DNA from: Verrucomicrobiota bacterium
Lineage (GTDB): Bacteria; Verrucomicrobiota; Verrucomicrobiia; Limisphaerales; UBA1319
DNA length: 64,000 nt
Assembly: GCA_022711435.1 (NCBI GenBank)
Contig: JAKLFB010000006.1
Location: forward strand, 124,001 to 188,000
Direction of reading: 5' to 3'
A program made the position numbers and the translations under genes. The notes under the pieces were generated by a model. The model had not been told where the DNA came from and searched no databases. It was given only the letters and a program-made list of their open reading frames with translations. This document shows positions 9,074 through 17,068 of this stretch, in pieces; the stretch's first letter is position 1; every line of letters begins with the position of its first letter.

Positions 9074-10546
9074 CTAGCCGGGCGCCTTCGGGGCGGTTCC
9101 TTTCCGTTGAATCCGCATCACACGCACCATCTCCTTCGGGCAATACGTGTAGCAGCGGCCGCAGGCCACACACCCCGCCGGATCCGGATCGTAGGCGGGA
9201 CGCGGCGCCGGCGGCCAGGCCAGCGCGATCAGCTGCACCCCGAACACCAACCCCACCAGCCCGCCCACCACCAGGCCGCCGATCCGGAACTTCGATTGGA
9301 TGCGCATCGCCTCGGCCACCAGCTCGGCGGCAGGCCGGCCGCCCTGCCGAAACGCCCGCAACGCCAGAACCGGGGTGTCTTCGTTGCGCAGCACCACCCC
9401 CGTCGGCGGCATCACAACCGCCGGCTCGGTGTCCACCGGCGCCAGGCCCGTCTCCTGCATGATCACCGTCTCCGCCAGCCGCACGATCCGATGAACGCGC
9501 GAGAGGGCTCCGCTCGATTGCCACCCCAGCCATGCCCCCGCCAAGACCAGCAACAGCGCCACGCCAACCCATGCCGCCACCCGGCCCCGTCCCCCGCCCG
9601 CGGCTGCACCCGGCCCTGCCTCGGCCGTCGGCGGCTCGATCGCCCCAAACGGGCATGCCACCTCGCAGATCCGGCATTGGTTGCAGTCCTGCGGCGTCAG
9701 GGTCACTTTCCATCGCGAGAAAAATGAAGCCACGCGCAGCAGGGCGCCATAGGGGCAGAGAAACCTGCAGTAGGGCCGCCCCAGCCATATCCCCGCCGCC
9801 AGAAAAATCGCGCCCAACGCCAGCTTGTCCCATGTGCCGCTCCGCCGGAAAAAAGAGACGAACGGATCGTACTCGCAGATCACGAACGCGCTCCCCGTGG
9901 CTGCGAACAGAACCGCCGCGCCCAGGTAGACGAACGGCAGCGTCCCCAGCGCTTTCTCCAGCCACGGCTTCACCCGCAGCGGGCGCACCAGCACCACGTC
10001 CTGAATCGCCCCCAGCGGGCAAACCCCCGCACAGAACGTCCGCCCGCATACCAGCGCCAACAGCAGCGGCAACAGGAAGAAGCCCAGCACCGTCCACGGG
10101 AGCGCATACGATGGATCCCCCAAGGCCAGCGCCACATTTTGAATGGACCCGACCGCGCAGATGCAGCCCTTCCGGTAAAACCCGAAGTAGGCCAGCGAGA
10201 CAAGCGCCAGCCCCAGGATCCACGCCCGCGACCGCCTCCAGTAAACCACATACACCGAAGCCGCCAGCGCCAGGATGAACAACCCCAGGTCGATCCCTTC
10301 CATCCACCCCGCCCGCGGGCCGGGTTCAGTCGTGGCCGGGAACGTGTAACCGCTCTCGAACTCGGGCGGAGGAAAGCGCTCCGCTCCCATCGCCCCGCAG
10401 CCCATGGCCAGCGCCAGCCCAACCCACAACACCAGGCTCCACCCACGCCACCCTCTCCATCGCCACGGCCAGCTCCCGCCCGCCTTGCAGGCGCCCGATC
10501 CCTCCGCCGCCCCTTGCAGGCGCGCCGATGTTCTCAATAAAATCAT
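9074..10546 (-). CDS. NosR/NapH-like membrane polyferredoxin
   Basis: A 490-residue integral membrane iron-sulfur protein. After an N-terminal hydrophobic segment and a short exported loop there are several transmembrane helices carrying two CxxxCP motifs (FCAGVCPLGA and YCRFLCPYGA), the signature of the NosR/NapH family. They are followed by a 4Fe-4S ferredoxin motif CNQCRICEVACP, a further helix pair, and a C-terminal CVACGRCYTYCP motif. Such proteins carry electrons between the quinone pool and periplasmic iron-sulfur partners. The N-terminal FMN-binding domain of true NosR is missing. It lies 20 bp after the Tat-linked ferredoxin gene, and an AGAGGA sequence precedes the chosen ATG. The pair resembles NapG/NapH, but no nap or nos reductase gene is present. 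Confidence 0.82.
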   Translation of the reverse strand: MILLRTSARLQGAAEGSGACKAGGSWPWRWRGWRGWSLVLWVGLALAMGCGAMGAERFPPPEFESGYTFPATTEPGPRAGWMEGIDLGLFILALAASVYVVYWRRSRAWILGLALVSLAYFGFYRKGCICAVGSIQNVALALGDPSYALPWTVLGFFLLPLLLALVCGRTFCAGVCPLGAIQDVVLVRPLRVKPWLEKALGTLPFVYLGAAVLFAATGSAFVICEYDPFVSFFRRSGTWDKLALGAIFLAAGIWLGRPYCRFLCPYGALLRVASFFSRWKVTLTPQDCNQCRICEVACPFGAIEPPTAEAGPGAAAGGGRGRVAAWVGVALLLVLAGAWLGWQSSGALSRVHRIVRLAETVIMQETGLAPVDTEPAVVMPPTGVVLRNEDTPVLALRAFRQGGRPAAELVAEAMRIQSKFRIGGLVVGGLVGLVFGVQLIALAWPPAPRPAYDPDPAGCVACGRCYTYCPKEMVRVMRIQRKGTAPKAPG

Positions 10547-10566
10547 CCCCGAAAAGGTCCTCTGGT

Positions 10567-11136
10567 TCAGCCGTGACGATCGCGGTCCTTCAGCAGATAC
10601 GGCTGGCCCGCAGGCACCCGCCGGAACGCGTCGGCCGGACAAACGCGGGCGATGGCGCAGTCGTTGCAGTTGACGCACCGGTCATGCCGCACCTGGAGAA
10701 AGAACGAGCCGTTCCCGAACAGCACGCATCCTTTGACGCATTTGGCACACCCGATGCACAGCTCCTCGTCGATCGTGTATTCGTAATAGGGATCCTCGAG
10801 CTGCTTGCGCAGGATGGCCCCTGTCGGGCAGAGCTGGTTCTCGGCCCCCGTGTTCAGCCGGTTGGGCTCCGGCTCGAAATACCCCGTGCACAGCTTGCAG
10901 TAGCCGCACATCGGATGCATCTGCACGCACTTGACCGCCGACGGCTCCAGCACGCAGTCCGTCGCGCAATGGGTGCACATGATGCACTGGTACGGATCCA
11001 GCTGCCAGACCAGCTTGTCCGCCCGGCTCCGCCACGCCACCAGGCTCGCCGCCGCCCCCATCAAGAACAAGATCGCCCCGCGGAATCCGCCTTTCAGAAA
11101 CTGGCGCCGAGTGGCCTGGAACAGTGTCTCCGCCAT
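10567..11136 (-). CDS. Tat-linked multi-4Fe-4S ferredoxin (NapG-like)
   Basis: A 189-residue protein with a Tat-type signal (TRRQFLKGG followed by a hydrophobic segment) and 16 or more cysteines arranged as cluster motifs: CIMCTHCATDC, CGYCKLC with a later CP, CIGCAKCVKGC, and CVNCNDCAIARVCP. This fits up to four 4Fe-4S clusters on a periplasmic or membrane-anchored electron carrier, as in NapG. It should pass electrons to or from the NosR/NapH-like membrane protein encoded next. A strong GGAGGTGA ribosome-binding sequence overlaps the stop codon of the preceding 84-residue gene, so the two are translationally linked. Confidence 0.88.
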   Translation of the reverse strand: MAETLFQATRRQFLKGGFRGAILFLMGAAASLVAWRSRADKLVWQLDPYQCIMCTHCATDCVLEPSAVKCVQMHPMCGYCKLCTGYFEPEPNRLNTGAENQLCPTGAILRKQLEDPYYEYTIDEELCIGCAKCVKGCVLFGNGSFFLQVRHDRCVNCNDCAIARVCPADAFRRVPAGQPYLLKDRDRHG

Positions 11137-11139
11137 GCT

Positions 11140-11147
11140 TCACCTCC
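11140..11147 (-). promoter_or_regulatory. Strong Shine-Dalgarno sequence for the Tat-linked ferredoxin
   Basis: Read on the minus strand the site is GGAGGTGA, where the final TGA is the stop codon of the upstream 84-residue gene. Three bases separate it from the ATG at 11136. Most other genes in the window lack such a strong site, so this fixes the start and suggests coupled translation. Confidence 0.75.
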
Positions 11148-11394
11148 GATCCCGCCGCGCCGCTTCTGCCGCCGGAAGCCCGCATTCGTCCAGCTGCTTG
11201 CATCTCCCGCAAAGACCGCCCGCCGCGCAGCCATGCCCCTGCGGCGCCCAGCCGGATCGGGTTCCCAGGACCGCTCCCAGCCCCAGCAGTCCGCCCGCCA
11301 TCGCCACCCGCGCGCCCGCGCGCACAAACTCCCGCCGCGAGGCCGGCTGCGGCCCCGCGCCAGCCACCCGATAAAATTGTCGTGGGTCAGCCAT
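11140..11394 (-). CDS. Small Tat-exported cysteine-rich protein
   Basis: An 84-residue protein not assigned to a named family. It has a Tat signal (SRREFVRAG followed by a Gly/Ala/Leu hydrophobic stretch) and a mature part of only about 35 residues with four cysteines spaced C-x5-C-x2-C-x5-C (GCAAGGLCGRCKQLDECGLP). Tat export suggests that a folded, possibly cofactor-bearing protein leaves the cytoplasm, and the spacing would suit a metal or iron-sulfur site. Its start ATG overlaps the end of the NHL-propeller gene by 8 bases and its stop overlaps the ribosome-binding site of the ferredoxin gene, so it is an integral part of this redox operon. Confidence 0.72.
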   Translation of the reverse strand: MADPRQFYRVAGAGPQPASRREFVRAGARVAMAGGLLGLGAVLGTRSGWAPQGHGCAAGGLCGRCKQLDECGLPAAEAARRDRR

Positions 11395-12418
11395 TGGACT
11401 TGCGCGTGAAAACCCGAACCTCCGCCGCCAGCGGATCCACCACCAGCACCCGGCCCCCCGAATCGCAGGCAACATCTAGCCCGACCGGGTTCGCCGCCGC
11501 GTCCCGATAGCCCGGAAACGCCTCCGGGCCGGCCACCACACCCTGGAACTTCCCGCGGGCCGAGTAGACCTTCACCCGGACCAGTCCCTTTTCGCAGGTC
11601 ACGAAACTTCCGTCCGGCAACAGGGCGAAATTGATCGGATTGCAGCACCCGCAAAACCCTTCGACGCCCGAGGAATACTCGCCCCACCCCAGCTCGAACC
11701 CGCCTTCGATCGTGTAGGCCTCGACCCGGTGCTGGCCCGGATTGGCGGCCCAGATGATTCCATCGTGCGTCACCGCAATGTCAAAGTAGGGGCTCGGAAT
11801 CACGAAGCCCGGCACCCCGCGGGCCGGATCCTTCTTTCCGATCTGACCCCGCAGCTTGCCGGCGCGATCAAACCGCCAGATCAACCGGTTGCCCGCATCC
11901 GCCGCCAGGACATCCTCGTCCGTCAGCGCGATCGAGGTCAGCACCGCGCGGTCGCCCAGGCCTTCCCACCCGCTCTGCGACCGGCCCGCCCCGTCCAACA
12001 TCTCGATCCGGTCCCGATACCCGATGCCGATCGTTCCGTCCCCGGCCGCCGCCACGCATCGAGGCGAATCGGCCAGCTCGTGGCGGCTGATCTCGCGCCC
12101 CCCGCGGTCGAGCACCACCCAGTGCCGGTCCCCAACGACATGCAGCCGGTCCTGGCCATCGACGGCGATCCGCCGCGGCTCCTTCAGACCCGCTGGATGC
12201 CGTGCGGTCTCTTCGTATATAACCTGCCGCGGATCGGTCCTCGACGCGCTGCCGATGTTGTACTGGAACTCCGGCCCCAGAACGCGGCCCGGCCGGGGCG
12301 ATGCACCCCCGCCTTGGGCCGCCGCGACCCGCCCGCCGGCCCATGCCGCCAGACCCCCCAGCCCCAGCTTCTCCCCGAGAAACTCACGCCGCGGAATTCG
12401 GTTCGGATTCTCGTTCAT
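11387..12418 (-). CDS. Tat-exported NHL-type beta-propeller protein with CxCC motif
   Basis: About 343 residues with a Tat signal (RIPRREFLGEKLGLGG). The mature protein is built of NHL/six-bladed-propeller repeats, for example GLKEPRRIAVDGQDRLHVVGD and SPYFDIAVTHDGIIWAANP. A conserved-looking cysteine cluster, GFCGCCNPINFALLPDG, sits near residue 250 and could bind a metal or form a disulfide. It is the first gene of a four-gene block with a Cys-rich Tat peptide, a multi-cluster ferredoxin and a NosR/NapH-like membrane protein, which suggests it is the exported substrate-facing or partner subunit of an electron-transfer complex. This role is inference. The start MNENPNR is preferred; an ATG three codons upstream is also possible. 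Confidence 0.78.
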   Translation of the reverse strand: MNENPNRIPRREFLGEKLGLGGLAAWAGGRVAAAQGGGASPRPGRVLGPEFQYNIGSASRTDPRQVIYEETARHPAGLKEPRRIAVDGQDRLHVVGDRHWVVLDRGGREISRHELADSPRCVAAAGDGTIGIGYRDRIEMLDGAGRSQSGWEGLGDRAVLTSIALTDEDVLAADAGNRLIWRFDRAGKLRGQIGKKDPARGVPGFVIPSPYFDIAVTHDGIIWAANPGQHRVEAYTIEGGFELGWGEYSSGVEGFCGCCNPINFALLPDGSFVTCEKGLVRVKVYSARGKFQGVVAGPEAFPGYRDAAANPVGLDVACDSGGRVLVVDPLAAEVRVFTRKSNG

Positions 12419-12477
12419 AATGAACACAGGCGCGTTCGCCGCTCGTTGCCGCGCAACTGCACACTCAATATCTCACG

Positions 12478-12780
12478 TCACTCCCCTGGAATTGTCAAAC
12501 GCTGTTCGCGAATCGCCCACGCCAGCACGCAACCCGCCACCGCCAATAACAGGAATAGCAGCGTGCCCGCAATGCCGCACTTGCGAGCCGCCCGCGTCAT
12601 CCCTTCCCCGCCGGGATCCATCCAGCCCCGGCGCATCTTCCGCAGGTCCCCGCTCGCCATCACCCAGGCCGCCACCCCGAACGGAAAGCACATCACCAGC
12701 CCCAGCATCGCGAAGACCAAAAGCATCTCGCCCCGATGCGGCCGAACCGCAGTCACACTTGGATCCTCTCGATCAGCCAT
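12478..12780 (-). CDS. Small membrane protein with two helices (DUF4190-like)
   Basis: A 100-residue protein with two hydrophobic segments: MLLVFAMLGLVMCFPFGVAAWVMA and a second one near CGIAGTLLFLLLAVAGCVLAWAI. The first segment, followed by a DLRKMRRGWMDP loop and a second helix, resembles the DUF4190 group of small membrane proteins found in Verrucomicrobiota and other bacteria. Members have no known biochemical role. It lies 27 bp after the ASKHA gene and 59 bp before the NHL-propeller gene, so it probably belongs to the same transcription unit. The N-terminal 18 residues are hydrophilic and acidic. Confidence 0.7.
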   Translation of the reverse strand: MADREDPSVTAVRPHRGEMLLVFAMLGLVMCFPFGVAAWVMASGDLRKMRRGWMDPGGEGMTRAARKCGIAGTLLFLLLAVAGCVLAWAIREQRLTIPGE

Positions 12781-12807
12781 GGAATCAGCCCTCGGTTGCC
12801 GCTGCCA

Positions 12808-14343
12808 TCACGGAAAGGCCATGCACTCGACATATTGCTCCTCGAAGGCCGGATCCGCACTGAGCCGAACGTGCCGGATCCGCCGGCGCAGAGCCGGGAA
12901 CTCCCGGTCCTCCCGGGCTGCGAACAGTGCGATCTTGGCCCCGTGCAGAGCCGTGTTGCCCGCAGGCGTCATCTGCTCGAGGGGGAAATCCAGCAAGCCG
13001 ATTCGCCGGGCGCTGCGGCGGCTGATGTAGTTGCCGAATGCGCCGGCCAGATGGACCTGCCGGATCCGGGCGGGGCTGATCCGACGCTGTGCCAGGAGCA
13101 GCCGGAGCCCGGCAGCGATGGCCCCTTTGGCCAGCTGCAGCTCGCGCAGGTCGCCCTGGGTCAGCTTGACCGGCGCCAGGATGGGCATCTCGGTGCGCCC
13201 GCCCGCCAGCCGGCCCGAAGGCTGGATCCAGCCCAGCTCCAGCCCGGCCGCCGCGGCGTCCACCAGCCCGCTGCCGCATATCCCCCGCGCCGCCCCCCCG
13301 CCCAGGACTCGGGCGGCCAACCGCCCCCCATCGGCCTTCACCTCCGCGATCGCGCCGGTGGCAGCCCGCATGCCCATCGCGATCCGCGCCCCCTCGAAGG
13401 CGGGCCCGGCAGCGGTCGAGGCGCACAAGAGCCCCGAACCGTCGCCCACCACGATCTCCCCGTTGGTCCCCAGATCCACCAGCACCCGCGCTTGGTCACC
13501 CTCGTCCAGACCCGTGGCCAGTATGCCCGCCAATATGTCGCTCCCCACAAATCCGCCCAGGCAAGGCAGGAAATCCACCGCCGCATTCGACGCCAGATCC
13601 CACCCCAGCTCGCGGCTCTCGAACCGGAGCAGCTCCAGCCGGTCGCTCTCGAATGGATACCTGGCCAGCGCATCCACCGGCAGCCCGCCGAACAAGTGAT
13701 GCATCACGGTGTTCCCCACGATGACAACCTCCGTGAGCCGATGGCCGCCCCCACTGTCCTTCGCCATCTTGGCAATCATCTGGCCCAGCCGCCCCCGAAC
13801 CATCTCGGTCAGCTGCGCCCGGCCCTCGCGCGTCAGGCCATGCTGCACTCGGCTCATGACATCGGCGCCCTGCTGCGCCTGCGGGTTCAGGGCGGCCCGC
13901 ACCGCCAAGGTCTCGGCGGTCTGGAGATCGAGCAGTTGGGCCACCATCGTCGTGGTCCCCAAATCGATGGCCACACCCCAACCCTCCCGCGGCCGGAACC
14001 GGATCGCTCCATGATCGGAGAGTATCGCGGCCTCCCACTGCGCCAGCTCGAGGGTCAGATCCGACTCGATCCGCGCCCGGCAGGCCAGACGCCACCCCGC
14101 ATCGAGATCGGCCCGCGTCAACAGCCTCTGATCCTCCGCTGACTCCGGCAAGCGCCCCTCGATGACGCGCACGCGGCATCCCCGGCAAACCCCCTTCCCG
14201 CCGCACGGGAACTCAACCCCGTGCTCGAAAAGCACGTCCTGCAAGGGCATGCCCGCCGCCAGCGCCAGGGTCGCTCCCTGCGGACGCAAGGCCAAACGAT
14301 AGGTCTTCGGCCTTGCGCCCGCGCCGTCTGTTCCCTCAGACAT
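12808..14343 (-). CDS. ASKHA-family ferredoxin ATPase, RACo-type corrinoid activator
   Basis: A 511-residue protein. The N-terminal 90 residues are a plant-type 2Fe-2S ferredoxin domain with the motif CGGKGVCRGC and a later LAC. The rest is an ASKHA (actin/hexokinase-like) ATPase with AIDLGTTTMVAQLLD and DLGTNGEIVVG phosphate loops, as in DUF4445 proteins. The family includes RACo and RamA, which use ATP to reduce the cobalt of corrinoid proteins from Co(II) to Co(I). No corrinoid protein or methyltransferase is encoded in this window, so the partner is unknown. The start overlaps the end of the TIM-barrel isomerase gene by 8 bases, implying coupled translation. Confidence 0.85.
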   Translation of the reverse strand: MSEGTDGAGARPKTYRLALRPQGATLALAAGMPLQDVLFEHGVEFPCGGKGVCRGCRVRVIEGRLPESAEDQRLLTRADLDAGWRLACRARIESDLTLELAQWEAAILSDHGAIRFRPREGWGVAIDLGTTTMVAQLLDLQTAETLAVRAALNPQAQQGADVMSRVQHGLTREGRAQLTEMVRGRLGQMIAKMAKDSGGGHRLTEVVIVGNTVMHHLFGGLPVDALARYPFESDRLELLRFESRELGWDLASNAAVDFLPCLGGFVGSDILAGILATGLDEGDQARVLVDLGTNGEIVVGDGSGLLCASTAAGPAFEGARIAMGMRAATGAIAEVKADGGRLAARVLGGGAARGICGSGLVDAAAAGLELGWIQPSGRLAGGRTEMPILAPVKLTQGDLRELQLAKGAIAAGLRLLLAQRRISPARIRQVHLAGAFGNYISRRSARRIGLLDFPLEQMTPAGNTALHGAKIALFAAREDREFPALRRRIRHVRLSADPAFEEQYVECMAFP

Positions 14344-15277
14344 CACACGTCCGGATCGCCTTGCGAAGGCCCTGGTAGGGGTCGCCGGTCGGAATGAACT
14401 CGTGGCCAACATACCCCCGATACCCCGCATCGACCAGCGCGCGCATGATCGGCGGAAAATGGATCTCCTGCCGGTCATCGAGCTCGTTCCGGCCCGGATT
14501 CCCCGCCGTGTGGACATGCCCGATCAGGTCCCGATACTCCCGGATCCGGCGGATCACATCCCCATCCATCACCTGCACGTGATAGATGTCGAACAGCAGC
14601 TTGAGCCGGGGAGATCCGACCTGGCGGATGATCTCGATGCAGTAATCCGCGTGGTCGCCCTGGTAGCCGGCGTGGCCTTTCATCGGGTGATCGGTCGCCC
14701 GCGAGTTCAAGATCTCCAGGCAGAGGGTCACTTTCTTCTGCTCCGCGTAGCCCACCACCTGCTTGAGGCCCGCCACGCAGTTGCGCGCCCCCTCCTCTTT
14801 CGAGACCCGCGGGCTGTCCGGGTTTTCAGGATCCCTGGCGCCAAACCCCGTGAAGCAGATCACGCTGGGAGAGCCGTTGGCCGCCGCCAGATCGATGGCG
14901 TCCCGCGTCGCCTTCATCACCCGCGGCCAGTGGTGCGGATCGTTGAATCCCTTCACGAACGGCGGATCCGATCCCATGTCGATCTGCGTGATGGCGCACA
15001 CCAGCCCGAACCGCTTGAGCACCGGATAGCAGGCATAGGGGATGAGCTCGATGCTTCGGCAGCCCAGCTGCCGCGCCACCCGGCACATCCGCTCAATGTC
15101 CCATTTCTCCCCGTTCTCGCCAAAGCACCAATGAACGATCGAGTGCTGGATCCGGCTGCCGGCGGCCCCCGGGCCGGCCGCGCCCCGCGCGCTCGCCCAG
15201 CCACCGCCCGCCACCAGCGCCGCCGCGCCCGATCCGGCGCCCATCGCGATAAACCGACGTCGATTCATTCTCTTCAT
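14336..15277 (-). CDS. Tat-exported TIM-barrel isomerase, hydroxypyruvate isomerase-like
   Basis: A 313-residue protein with a Tat signal (MNRRRFIAMGAGSGAA) and an AP-endonuclease-2/xylose isomerase-like TIM barrel. Family positions for metal ligands are recognisable: CLEILN, FDIYHVQ, HVHTAG and GHEFIP, which together match the hydroxypyruvate isomerase (Hyi) subgroup. Exported members are common in Verrucomicrobiota and Planctomycetota and probably act on sugars or sugar acids rather than on hydroxypyruvate itself. It is followed, with an 8-base overlap, by the ASKHA ferredoxin ATPase gene, an unusual pairing. The gene after which it comes encodes a GH172-type enzyme. Confidence 0.82.
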   Translation of the reverse strand: MKRMNRRRFIAMGAGSGAAALVAGGGWASARGAAGPGAAGSRIQHSIVHWCFGENGEKWDIERMCRVARQLGCRSIELIPYACYPVLKRFGLVCAITQIDMGSDPPFVKGFNDPHHWPRVMKATRDAIDLAAANGSPSVICFTGFGARDPENPDSPRVSKEEGARNCVAGLKQVVGYAEQKKVTLCLEILNSRATDHPMKGHAGYQGDHADYCIEIIRQVGSPRLKLLFDIYHVQVMDGDVIRRIREYRDLIGHVHTAGNPGRNELDDRQEIHFPPIMRALVDAGYRGYVGHEFIPTGDPYQGLRKAIRTCDV

Positions 15278-15342
15278 AGCTCAGTTCAACTTCCCAGCCC
15301 GTCAACCTTGTTGCCCATTCTGATCCGCCATCAACCGCCGCC

Positions 15343-17016
15343 CTACCGGTACAGCCGCGGTTCCTGACGCCAATCCTTGTCCCGATCATGGCCGAACTCC
15401 GCCACGCGCGGGCGCCGCTCGCGCAGCCGCACGGACTCGATCCCGCACCCGTCGCCCTGAGACAGCGGATTCCTTCCGGCGCATTCGAGACGCATCACAT
15501 GGCGCCCCGGCTCGGGCCAGAAATCCAGCAGGTGCTCCTCCGCATCCACCGTCTCCGCCGAATAGAAATCCAGCACCGGCCCGACCTTCACCCCATCCAG
15601 AAACGCCTGGTACTTCCCGAAATCGTAGGATCGGGCGACGCGGAGCAACAACCGCAGCGGCTCCTTTCGAGAGACCTCGAACGGGATCTCGATCCATGCT
15701 CCATCGGCCTGCCCGGGCTGATACAGGAGCTGCGGCCGTTCGAAGAAGCCCAGCCGCTGCCGGACCGCGCGGCCGCTCCCGTGGTGCGATTCATCGATAA
15801 AATCCCCAGCCCACGCAACCGCTCGCTCGAGCGAGGGCAGCCGGCGCTCCGGCCCCGAGGGCGCGCGGCTGGTCTCGGTCGGCTCGCCCGTCTGATACCA
15901 GAACGCCACGCTCGCATAGTCGTCCTCGCGCTCGTTCCAGCTGGTGCTCCGGTAATCCGGGTTTTCGTCCGGCGCGATCCACCCGAAGTGCTCGAACGTG
16001 ACCTTGATCCCCGTCTGGAAAACGATCGGATCCTCGAGATGCCATCGATAGGCGCTGGTGTGGCCGCCCACGATCCCCCACTGGTCGAAATACGGCACCC
16101 CGAACATCGGCGTGCTCGTCCGCTTCAGCCCCCAGGCCGATAAAAAATAATCCTCCGTCCCCGTCCCCCATATCGATGGCTTCGGCTCGCCGTCGATGTA
16201 GATCTTCTCATCCCCCTCGCCGAACCAGGACGGGCTCCGTGTCCGCACGGCAAGCACCGTCCCCACATAATGGCCCTTGCCCCGGGTCTCCAGCACCACG
16301 TAATCCCGTCCGGCTTGCGCCGGGTATTCCTGCCGGTACTGGGCGTGGAAATAGGGCGTGTCCGCCGCCAGATCGTCCAGCTGCACCCAATCGACGTTGT
16401 AGTACAAAAGGCTGATCGGCTTGTCCCCCTGGTTGACGATCTCGATCCTGGCCGATTTCCGGAATGGCATCCGCCAAAAGCAGTTGTAGGAATCGGCGTC
16501 CTCGACCGCCACCGGGGTGCTGATGACCTCGCTGCGCCGGCCGAAGCAGTTGGCGAAGAAATCGCCCACGGGCGCCTCGACACCCGGGCGGGCCCGCCCG
16601 TCCCAATAGATCCGCAAGAGCATGTCCTGGTGGCTGGCCGACCCGTTCGTTGCCCACGAATGCGGTTCCGGACCCAAGAACGTCATCCAGATATGCGTGA
16701 TCGCACCCGGCCCCGCCGCTTCCAGCAAGACATTGGTCATGCCGGGCGCCACGCGGAAGTTGTCGCTGTTGCTCCTTTCCTGGTGGTCCCCTTTGGGTTC
16801 CGCCCGCGGATCATACCGCCCATCGGGCCCCTGGCGAAACGTGGACGTCGCCCGCCGGCTCCGCCCCTCGAGGGGGCGCGCGAGGTCCTCGAGCGCGCCC
16901 TCCGCGCTTTCCAGCGCCGCCAGCCACAAGCCCGCACCCATCGCCATCGCCCAGAGACCGGCCCATTTCGCCCCGCCACACGCTCTTTCCGCACACCACA
17001 ATTCGTTTGTTTTCAT
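15343..17016 (-). CDS. GH172 family glycosidase (DUF2961)
   Basis: A 557-residue exported protein. Residues about 40-400 match the DUF2961 domain, now glycoside hydrolase family 172, whose characterised members are difructose-anhydride I hydrolase/synthase and alpha-D-arabinofuranosidases. Supporting segments are AGPGAITHIWMTF, LLRIYWDGRARPGVEAPVGDFF, YNCFWRMPFRKSARIEI and GTGTEDYFLSAWG, the last containing an acidic pair typical of the active site. The C-terminal 150 residues look like an additional beta-sandwich. The start at 17016 gives MKTNELWC and an N-terminal hydrophobic segment ending AALESAEGA. The gene follows the DUF3616 gene by 52 bp on the same strand. Confidence 0.82.
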   Translation of the reverse strand: MKTNELWCAERACGGAKWAGLWAMAMGAGLWLAALESAEGALEDLARPLEGRSRRATSTFRQGPDGRYDPRAEPKGDHQERSNSDNFRVAPGMTNVLLEAAGPGAITHIWMTFLGPEPHSWATNGSASHQDMLLRIYWDGRARPGVEAPVGDFFANCFGRRSEVISTPVAVEDADSYNCFWRMPFRKSARIEIVNQGDKPISLLYYNVDWVQLDDLAADTPYFHAQYRQEYPAQAGRDYVVLETRGKGHYVGTVLAVRTRSPSWFGEGDEKIYIDGEPKPSIWGTGTEDYFLSAWGLKRTSTPMFGVPYFDQWGIVGGHTSAYRWHLEDPIVFQTGIKVTFEHFGWIAPDENPDYRSTSWNEREDDYASVAFWYQTGEPTETSRAPSGPERRLPSLERAVAWAGDFIDESHHGSGRAVRQRLGFFERPQLLYQPGQADGAWIEIPFEVSRKEPLRLLLRVARSYDFGKYQAFLDGVKVGPVLDFYSAETVDAEEHLLDFWPEPGRHVMRLECAGRNPLSQGDGCGIESVRLRERRPRVAEFGHDRDKDWRQEPRLYR

Positions 17017-17068
17017 AGCATATCTCACGCGAGCCGCCCTGGCCCGCAACCGGCCGCCCGCCGGCCAG

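Noticed and set aside
9074..10546. A genuine NosR or NapH of a denitrification cluster
   Set aside because: No nos or nap reductase genes are present and the NosR FMN-binding domain is absent, so only the fold family can be stated.
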